From positions 1 through 25,088 of IMG/VR virus record IMGVR_UViG_3300002040_000748: a DNA stretch of 25,088 nt; one strand, 5' to 3'. Below, one piece after another: positions 18,581 to 25,088 of the stretch. The DNA is from a virus. Numbering within the stretch: position 1 is the first letter of the stretch; each line of letters begins with the position of its first letter. The notes under the pieces are model-generated. The model was not told the origin of the DNA, ran no database searches, and was given only the letters and a program-made list of their open reading frames with translations. Made by a program: the position numbers and the translations under genes.

Positions 18581-21019
18581 CGTCCGCCTCGCGGCCGTGG
18601 GCGGACGGCAGGTGCGCGCCGAGCTGGAAGGTGTCGGCGAGGCCGGGTCGCGCGGCTTCGGACGGCTCAGCCGCGAGATGGAAGCGGCGAACGCCCGGCT
18701 CGCGGCCTTCTCGCGGCGGGTGCGTGTGGCTGCCGCCGCCGCAGTGGCGGCCGCAGCCGCCGCTGGCGTGGCGATGATCCGCTCCGGTCTGCAGACAGTG
18801 GATGCGCAGGCCAAGCTGGCCCAGTCCCTCGGCACCACCGTCGCCTCGATCCAGACGCTGGAGCGCGCGGGCTAGCTGGCGGGCGTGTCGATGTCCGGCA
18901 TCGAACAGGCCACCAAGGATCTGACGCGCCGTCTCAGCCAGGCGGCGGCCGGGACCGGTCCCGCCGCCGATGCGCTCGACCGGCTCGGGCTCTCGGCCAC
19001 CGACCTGATCGCCCTGCCGCTGGACCAGCGGGTCGGCGCGATCAACGCGGCAATCGAAAGCTTCGTGCCTGCCGCTGAGCGCGCGGCAGTCGCGGGCCAG
19101 CTCTTCGGCGAGGAAGGCTCCATCGCCATGTCGCGGATCGACACCACGACGCTGCGCCAGGCGACAGAGGACGTTCTCGCCTTCGGGGTCGTGGTCTCCG
19201 AGCAGGATGCCGACCAGATAGAGCGGACGAACGATGCGATCTCCCGGCTCGGTCTGATCTGGCGCGGGCTGTCGAACCAGCTGGCGGTTGCTGCCGCTCC
19301 GGCGCTGGAAGCCGTCGCCAACGCCATGGCGGCGGTCGCCAGCCGCACCGGGCCGCTCGGCGTCGCCATCCGCGGTCTCTTCGACAACACCGGCCGCCTG
19401 ACCACCTATGCCGCGACCTTCGCCGCCTTCCTTGCGGGCCGCTGGGTGGCGGGGATGGTCGCCGCAGCGCTCTCCGTCCGTGGCCTCGCCACGGCGCTGG
19501 TCGTCCTGCGCGGCGCGCTGATCCGCACCGGCATTGGGGCGCTGATCGTCGGCGCGGGCGAACTCGTCTACCAGTTCACCCGTCTCGTGTCCGGCGCGGG
19601 CGGCTTTGGCGAGGCGATGTCGCTTCTGAAGGATCTCGCCGTCGAGGTCTGGGAGCGGATCCGCATGGGCGCCGCTGCGGCCGGTGCTGCGGCTACGGCG
19701 ATGTTCTCCGACCTGAAGGCGGACGCCGCATCGGGCATGCAGAGCGCCATCGAGAGTGTCGTCGGTTTCGGCAACACGGCGGCGAACACCTTCGAGGGCG
19801 CCTACGAGGCGATCAAGGCGATCTGGGGCCTGCTGCCCGCCGCCATCGGCGATCTGGCATTCCAGGCAGCGAACAGCCTGGTCAACGGCGTCGAGGCCAT
19901 GCTGAACGGCGTGGTGTCGCGCATCAACGGCTTCATTGGCGGCATCAACCAGGGGCTCGAAGCGCTCGGGTCGGAGAGGCGCATCTCGCTGGTGCCCGAC
20001 CTTGACCTCGGCGAGATCGAGAACCGCTTTGAGGGTGCGGCCAGTGCGGCCACGACGGCGGCGCAGGCGGCCTTCGACCGGGCCTTCGAGGACAACCCGC
20101 TCACCACGCTCGATCTCGGCTTGACCGGTTCACGGCGAACCGGGCACTCGAGTCCGCGAACCTCTATCGCGACGCCGCACGCGATCTGGCCGAGGGCGCT
20201 CGTGCGCCGCTCGAAAGCTGGCAGGCGCTTCGCAACGCCGTGCGTGGCACCGACGAGGATGGCGCCGATGCGCTGGCCGAGGCCACGGCTGCTGCGGAAC
20301 GGTTCGAGACCGCGCTCGACGGCGCCGGGCAGGCTGCGACCGATGCGGGCGCTGCCGCAGGCGCTGCAGCTTCCGCTGCCGAGCCGAACGTCGAGACGGC
20401 CGTCACGGGCTGGCAGGCGGTTTCGGCCGCGCTCTCCGACTACGCCAGCAAGGCGCGCCAGATCGGCGGCGATATCGGCCAGAGCCTCGTCGGGGCTTTC
20501 CAGTCGGCCGAGAACGCCGTCGGTGAGTTCGTGAAGACCGGCAAGCTCAGGTTCAGCGATCTTGTCACTTCGTTGCTCGCGGACCTCGCCAAGCTGGCTG
20601 CGCGCAGGTTCATCCTGGGACCAATCGCCAATGCGCTCTCGGGCATCTTCACAGGCGCGTTCGGCGCGCTGCTCGGTTCTGCCGCGCCGATGACGTCGCC
20701 TGCGCCGGTTCCGCGACCAGTGCTCCACCGCGGCGGCATCGTCGGCGCTGCTCCGCCGATGCGGGCGGTTCCAGCGATGGCCTTTGCCGGCGCGCCGAGG
20801 ATGCACGCTGGCGGCGTCGCCGGACTTCGCCACGACGAGGTGCCCGCGATCCTCCAGCGGGGTGAGCGGGTGCTCTCGCGTCGCGAGGCGCAGGCTTACG
20901 GTTCGGGCGGCGTCAACGTCACCATCATGGCGCGCGACGCCGAGAGCTTCAGGCAGTCCCGGACGCAGGTGGCCGCGGATATTGCCCGCGCCGTCTCGCT
21001 TGGGCGCAGGGGACTCTGA
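18561..21019 (+). pseudogene. Tail tape measure protein gene, broken by TAG and frameshift
   Basis: Three pieces read as one tape measure protein of about 819 residues. Piece 1 (18561-18875) ends LERAG followed by TAG at 18873-18875. Piece 2 continues in the same frame at once (LAGVSMSGIEQATKDLTRR) and stays in sense to about 20128 (LTTLDLGLTG). Piece 3 continues in the -1 frame (TANRALESANLYRDAARDL) to 21019, ending in a typical C-terminus (NVTIMARDAESFRQSR). Alanine-rich helices and hydrophobic segments (AAFLAGRWVAGMVAAALS, then GIGALIVGAGELVYQF) are usual for the family, which sets tail length and helps DNA entry. GAG to TAG and loss of one base near 20128 would explain both breaks. As written no full-length product can be made without amber suppression and a further frameshift. 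Confidence 0.85.
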
Positions 21020-21022
21020 GCC

Positions 21023-21649
21023 ATGGCCTTTCACGAGGTCCGGTTTCCGGACGACATCAGCCGTGGCGCGCGCGGCGGGCCCGAGCGGCGCACGCAAATC
21101 GTCGAACTCGCCTCGGGCGACGAGGAGCGCAACGCCAGCTGGGCCAACTCGCGCCGCCGCTACGATGTTGCCTATGGCATCCGCCGCGCCGACGACCTAG
21201 CCGTGGTGGTCGCCTTCTTCGAGGCGCGGAACGGCCGCCTGCATGGCTTCCGATTCAAGGACTGGGGCGATTACAAATCGTGCCTGCCGTCCCAGACGCC
21301 ATCGCCCACCGACCAGGCGATCGGCACCGGCGATGGCGCGACGACCGCCTTCCAGCTGGTGAAGCGCTACGCCTCGGGCGCGCAATCCTGGACGCGCGCC
21401 ATCGCCAAGCCGGTGACCGGAACCGTGCGAATCGCGGTGGCGGGCGCCGAGCAGCTGTCCGGCTGGTCGGTCGACACCACGACCGGCGTCGTCACCTTCA
21501 CCGCGGCGCCGGGCTCCGGCCTCGCGATCACCGCGGGCTTCGAGTTCGACGTGCCGGTCCGTTTCGACACCGACGTGCTCGACGTGACGCTCGACCTCGA
21601 GCGGCTCGGCTCGATCACCTCCATTCCGCTGCTGGAACTGCGCCGATGA
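21023..21649 (+). CDS. DUF2460 / GTA gp12-like distal tail protein (208 aa)
   Basis: The protein begins AFHEVRFPDDISRGARGGPE and contains RRTQIVELASGDEERNASWA and HGFRFKDWGDYKSC, the clear signature of DUF2460 (TIGR02217), encoded by gene 12 of the Rhodobacter gene transfer agent. It is the distal tail protein that starts the tail-tip complex. The middle carries a beta domain (AFQLVKRYASG onward) as in other members. The gene starts 3 bp after the tape measure stop and overlaps the next start. The frame is intact. Confidence 0.92.
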   Translation: MAFHEVRFPDDISRGARGGPERRTQIVELASGDEERNASWANSRRRYDVAYGIRRADDLAVVVAFFEARNGRLHGFRFKDWGDYKSCLPSQTPSPTDQAIGTGDGATTAFQLVKRYASGAQSWTRAIAKPVTGTVRIAVAGAEQLSGWSVDTTTGVVTFTAAPGSGLAITAGFEFDVPVRFDTDVLDVTLDLERLGSITSIPLLELRR

Positions 21650-22530
21650 AGACTTTCGATCCCGCCCTGCAGGCCCATCTCGACGAGGGCACGACCACGC
21701 TCGCCTGGTGCTGGCGGATCGCGCGGGCAGACGGCGTCACCTTCGGCTTCACCGATCACGACGAGACCCTGAGTTTCGACGGGACGGAGTTCGAGCCCGA
21801 GAGCGGGCTCACGGCGTCCGAGGTGCGGTCGGGCTCGGACCTGTCGGTCGATGCGCAGGACGCCGAGGGCGTGCTGACCTCGGACCGGATCACCGAGACC
21901 GACATCCTCGACGGCCGCTGGGACAACGCCGAGGTCGAGGTGTGGCGCGTGAACTGGGCCGACACTGGTCAGCGCGTGCTGATGCGGCGCGGCGCAATCG
22001 GGCAAATCCGGCGCGGGCGGCTGGCCTTCGTCGCGGAGGTCCGCTCGCTCGCGCATGTGCTGGGCCAGACGGTCGGGCGGACCTTCCAGGCGACCTGCGA
22101 TGCCGCGCTCGGCGATGCGCGCTGCGGCGTCGATCTCGAAAATCCTGTTTTCAAGGGTGCGGGCGCCGTGATCGACCTGTTGCGGGATCGGGCCTTCACT
22201 GCCTCGGGGCTCAGCGGCTTCGAAGCCGGCTGGTTCACGTTTGGCACCGTCGAATGGAGGAGCGGCGCGAACGCCGGGCGTCGCGCGGAGGTGCTGGGCC
22301 ACGACGTGACCGACGGCATCGCGATCCTGACCCTGCTCGAGGCGCCGGTGCGAACCATTGCCGAGAGCGATGCCTTCACCATCCGCGCGGGCTGCGACAA
22401 GCGGATCGAGACCTGCGGCGCGAAGTTCGCCAATACCGCCAACTTCCGCGGCTTCCCGCACATCCCGGGTCAGGACACGATCCTGCGCTACGCGACGAAG
22501 GACGGTGGCCATGACGGGGGCGTGCTGTGA
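21646..22530 (+). CDS. DUF2163 / GTA gp13-like baseplate hub protein (294 aa)
   Basis: Family blocks are visible: TTTLAWCWRIARADGVTFGF with the TDHDETL motif, SGLTASEVRSGSDLSVDAQD, a Cys-containing RTFQATCDAALGDARCGVDL, and the C-terminal RAGCDKRIETCGAKFANTAN with FRGFPHIPGQD. The conserved Cys pairs near the C-terminus bind an iron-sulfur cluster in the GTA homologue, as I recall. It forms part of the tail hub with the preceding and following products. ATG 21646 overlaps the previous stop, and the end overlaps the peptidase GTG. Confidence 0.92.
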   Translation: MKTFDPALQAHLDEGTTTLAWCWRIARADGVTFGFTDHDETLSFDGTEFEPESGLTASEVRSGSDLSVDAQDAEGVLTSDRITETDILDGRWDNAEVEVWRVNWADTGQRVLMRRGAIGQIRRGRLAFVAEVRSLAHVLGQTVGRTFQATCDAALGDARCGVDLENPVFKGAGAVIDLLRDRAFTASGLSGFEAGWFTFGTVEWRSGANAGRRAEVLGHDVTDGIAILTLLEAPVRTIAESDAFTIRAGCDKRIETCGAKFANTANFRGFPHIPGQDTILRYATKDGGHDGGVL

Positions 22531-22961
22531 CGCCGGCCGCCCCAGACAGGGTCATCGCCGCTGCGCGCGCGTGGCTTGGCACGCCCTACCACGACCAGGC
22601 GAGCCTGCGCGGCATTGGCTGCGACTGCCTTGGTCTCGCCCGGGGCGTCTGGCGCGAAGTGGTGGGGCCCGAGCCGTTCCCGATCCCGCCCTACAGCCGG
22701 GACTGGGGCGAGACCGGGCCGCGCGAGGTTCTGGCCGAAGGCGCGGGAGCCATGATGATCGAGGTGCCTCCCGCCGAGGCCGGTCCCGGCGCGCTGGTCC
22801 TCTTCCGCATGAAGCCACGTGCCATCGCCAAGCATGTCGGGATCCTGACCGGGCCCGACAGCTTCCTCCATGCCTACGAGCGGCTCGGCGTGATCGAGGA
22901 ACCGCTAACGCCGTCTTGGCGGCGGCGCATCGCCTTCGCCTTCCAGTTCCCGCAACGCTGA
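22527..22961 (+). CDS. NlpC/P60 tail-tip peptidase, GTA gp14-like (144 aa)
   Basis: This is a cysteine peptidase domain with the catalytic Cys34 in GCDCLGLARG, His103 in AKHVGIL and a third polar position near His115 in FLHAYERLG. It is expected to cleave peptidoglycan peptides when the tail penetrates the cell wall. The length matches the stand-alone GTA gene 14 product. GTG 22527 overlaps the DUF2163 stop, with a G-rich run as Shine-Dalgarno. The sequence is intact and in its normal place before the large hub gene. Confidence 0.92.
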   Translation: MTPAAPDRVIAAARAWLGTPYHDQASLRGIGCDCLGLARGVWREVVGPEPFPIPPYSRDWGETGPREVLAEGAGAMMIEVPPAEAGPGALVLFRMKPRAIAKHVGILTGPDSFLHAYERLGVIEEPLTPSWRRRIAFAFQFPQR

Positions 22962-22970
22962 GATTCACGC

Positions 22971-25088
22971 ATGGCAACGCTCGTCCTCGGTGCCGCTGGC
23001 GCCGCCATCGGAGGTTCGATCGGCGGCGCGATCCTCGGCGTGAGCGCTGCGACAATCGGCGGTTTCGTCGGCTCCGCCATCGGCTCGGTCGTCGACAGCT
23101 GGATCGTCTCGTCGCTCGCACCCACCCAACGCATCGAGGGGCCGCGGCTCGACAGTCTTCGGATGACGTCGTCCACCGAAGGCGCCGTCATCCCGCGCGT
23201 CTACGGCCGCATGCGCATGGGCGGCAACGTCATCTGGGCGACCGACTTCCGCGAGGAGACCAAGACCACCACGCAGGGCGGCGGAAAGGGCGGCGGAGGA
23301 GGCGGCAAGGTCAAGACCACCGAATATCTCTACTACGCGAGCTTCGCCGTCGCGCTCTGCGAGGGGCCGATCACCGGCATCGGCCGCATCTGGGCGGACG
23401 GCAAGCTGCTCGACACCGCTGGCATCGTCTGGCGCTGGTATCCGGGCGATGAGGCACAGGCCGCGGACCCGTTCATCGCCGCCAAGATGGGCGCGGCGAA
23501 CACCCCGGCCTATCGCGGCACGGCCTATGTGGTCTTCGAGGAGCTGCCGCTCGGCAACTACGGGAACCGCCTGCCGCAGCTCAGTTTCGAGGTGTTCCGC
23601 CCGCTCGCGGATCCCGACACAGCCGAGGGGCTGACGCAGGCCGTCACCATGATTCCGGCCTCGGGCGAGTTCACCTACGCGACGCAGGGCATCCGCAAGG
23701 GCAGCGGCGGGGCGCAAATCCCCGAGAACCTGAACGCGCTCTCGGATACGGCCGACATGGTGGTGGCGCTCGACCGCCTGCAGGCGATGGCGCCGAAGGT
23801 GGAGAGCGTCAGCCTCGTGGTCGCCTGGTTCGGGAACGACCTGCGCGTGGGCGACTGCACCATCCGGCCGGGCGTGGAGGTCTCGGAAAAGACCACGAGC
23901 CCGCAGACCTGGTCCGTCAACGGCGTCTCGCGCGCCGCCGCCCATCTCGTCAGCCGTGATGACCAGGACCGACCCGTCTACGGCGGCACGCCGGCCGACT
24001 TCGCCGTGGTGCAAGCGATCAAGGAGATGAAGGCCCGCGGGCTGCGCGTCACCTTCTATCCGTTCATCCTGATGGACGTGCCGCCCGGCAACAGCCTGCC
24101 CAGCCCCTATTCCGACAACGCGGCCGGGACGGGCCAGCCCGCGTTCCCATGGCGCGGTCGGATCACCTGTTCGCCCGCGGCTGGTTTCGGCGGTACCGTG
24201 GACAAGACCGCCACGGCAGCAAGCCAGGTCGCGGCCTTCTTCGGCAGCGCCACCCCCTCGGACTTCGCCGTCGTGGGCGAAACCGTCTCCTGGACCGGCG
24301 CAGCGGGCGACCGGGGCCTGCGCCGGATGGTGTTGCACTACGCCCATCTCTGTTTAGCGGCGGGCGGAGTCGACGCCTTTCTGATCGGGACCGAGATGCG
24401 CGGGCTGACCACGATCCGCTCGGGGGCCAGCGCCTATCCCGCGGTCCAGGCCTTCCGCGATCTGGCGGCCGACGTGCGGAGCATCCTCGGGGCGGGGACG
24501 AAAATCAGCTATGCAGCCGACTGGTCGGAGTACTTCGGGCACCAGCCGGGCGACGGCTCGGGCGACGTGTTCTTTCACCTCGATCCGCTCTGGGCGGATG
24601 CCGAGATCGATTTCGTCGGGATCGACAACTACATGCCACTGTCGGACTGGCGAGACGGGTTCGAGCATCTCGACGCGGTCGAGGGCTGGCCCGCGATCTA
24701 CGACCGGGCCTACCTGCAGGGGAACATCGCGGGCGGCGAAGGCTTCGACTGGTTCTATGCCAGCGCGGCGGATCGCACCGCGCAGGTCCGCAGTCCGATC
24801 AGCGATGGCGCCGCCGGCAAGCCGTGGGTCTTTCGCTACAAGGATCTCCGCGCCTGGTGGTCGAGTGCGCATTACGACCGCCCCGGCGGGGTGGAGAGCG
24901 GCACACCGACGGCGTGGGCGCCGCAGTCCAAGCCGATCTGGTTCACCGAACTCGGTTGCCCGGCCATCGACCGCGGCACCAACCAGCCCAACGTCTTCTT
25001 CGATCCGAAGTCGTCCGAGAGCTTCGTGCCGTACTTCTCCCGCGGCTGGCGGGACGATGCGATCCAGCGCGCATATCTCGAGGCGACC
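22971..25088 (+). CDS. GTA gp15-like tail hub/host specificity protein with TIM barrel (partial, at least 706 aa)
   Basis: The frame from ATG 22971 stays open to the window edge. The N-terminal 45 residues are a glycine-rich hydrophobic stretch (GAAGAAIGGSIGGAILGVSA), usual for the family. A hub domain follows with EGAVIPRVYGRMRMGGNVIW and a Gly/Lys-rich loop near residues 100-115. From about residue 240 a glycoside-hydrolase-like TIM barrel begins, including LRVTFYPFILMDVPPGN, AADWSEYFGHQ and WFTELGCPAIDRGTNQPNVF; the Glu in WSE and in TELG are the candidate catalytic pair. It is the largest tail-tip protein and probably contacts host surface glycans. The usual length is about 1,300 residues, so roughly half is outside the window. 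Confidence 0.93.
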   Translation, partial: MATLVLGAAGAAIGGSIGGAILGVSAATIGGFVGSAIGSVVDSWIVSSLAPTQRIEGPRLDSLRMTSSTEGAVIPRVYGRMRMGGNVIWATDFREETKTTTQGGGKGGGGGGKVKTTEYLYYASFAVALCEGPITGIGRIWADGKLLDTAGIVWRWYPGDEAQAADPFIAAKMGAANTPAYRGTAYVVFEELPLGNYGNRLPQLSFEVFRPLADPDTAEGLTQAVTMIPASGEFTYATQGIRKGSGGAQIPENLNALSDTADMVVALDRLQAMAPKVESVSLVVAWFGNDLRVGDCTIRPGVEVSEKTTSPQTWSVNGVSRAAAHLVSRDDQDRPVYGGTPADFAVVQAIKEMKARGLRVTFYPFILMDVPPGNSLPSPYSDNAAGTGQPAFPWRGRITCSPAAGFGGTVDKTATAASQVAAFFGSATPSDFAVVGETVSWTGAAGDRGLRRMVLHYAHLCLAAGGVDAFLIGTEMRGLTTIRSGASAYPAVQAFRDLAADVRSILGAGTKISYAADWSEYFGHQPGDGSGDVFFHLDPLWADAEIDFVGIDNYMPLSDWRDGFEHLDAVEGWPAIYDRAYLQGNIAGGEGFDWFYASAADRTAQVRSPISDGAAGKPWVFRYKDLRAWWSSAHYDRPGGVESGTPTAWAPQSKPIWFTELGCPAIDRGTNQPNVFFDPKSSESFVPYFSRGWRDDAIQRAYLEAT

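Noticed and set aside
18885-20534. Separate gene starting at GTG 18885
   Set aside because: It is the same-frame continuation of the tape measure after the TAG, and its last 130 codons are out-of-frame noise after the frameshift.
20240-21019. Independent gene starting at GTG 20240
   Set aside because: Its sense extends upstream to about 20130 without a start and matches the C-terminal part of the tape measure.
21023-25088. The whole region being a genuine gene transfer agent
   Set aside because: Only the tail tip matches GTA genes 12-15; the head genes, replication genes, morons and repeat arrays are those of a phage.
1-25088. tRNA, rRNA, integrase or att sites
   Set aside because: No cloverleaf, rRNA signature, recombinase motif or flanking direct repeat could be recognised by reading; a tRNA scan was not possible.

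Overview
The window is part of a tailed-phage (siphovirus-type) prophage or its close relative in a GC-rich alphaproteobacterium, most likely Rhodobacterales. The basis is the very high GC coding DNA, a tail tip block matching the last four genes of the Rhodobacter gene transfer agent (DUF2460, DUF2163, NlpC/P60, TIM-barrel hub protein), and several small families I know mainly from prophages of that order. No integrase, att site, lysis genes or host flank is visible; the window starts in an early region and ends inside the tail hub gene. All family assignments come from reading motifs; no database was searched.

Layout. (1) 1-5310, plus strand, early/replication region: a 48-bp interrupted palindrome over a -10-like box, two unknown proteins, the C-terminal remnant of a primase-helicase whose 3' end carries a dense array of TGTGARCCT repeats (likely replication origin), a RuvC-like resolvase, a small KGYGG protein, a DUF6362 protein, a 417-bp non-coding region with a second repeat family (CCGGRGTCCA), a ParB-methyltransferase fusion, a two-helix membrane protein and a 59-residue ORF. 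(2) 5311-7284: a hairpin-rich convergent junction, then four small minus-strand genes in two groups, each group preceded by a copy of the same ~90-bp leader. (3) 7285-25088, plus strand, late structural operon: TerS, TerL (GpA type), gpW-like joiner, portal, prohead protease fused to a Mu gpT-like capsid, DUF2190 decoration protein, FII-like joiner, DUF6441 protein, tail terminator, tail tube, tail chaperone with a -1 frameshift, tape measure, and the GTA-like tail tip.

Two lower-GC genes on the minus strand interrupt the late operon (11539-12198 and 15698-16435). They look like morons: a secreted Cys-rich repeat protein with a near-identical 195-bp tandem duplication, and a four-helix membrane protein.

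The element looks partly decayed. The primase-helicase has lost its N-terminal and Walker regions through what looks like a deletion joint near 960-970, and the tape measure gene has both an in-frame TAG and a frameshift. The most interesting signals are the symmetric iteron array with a 28-bp alternating purine-pyrimidine core, the canonical A AAA AAC frameshift site, the internal capsid starts, the duplicated leader and the antisense morons.
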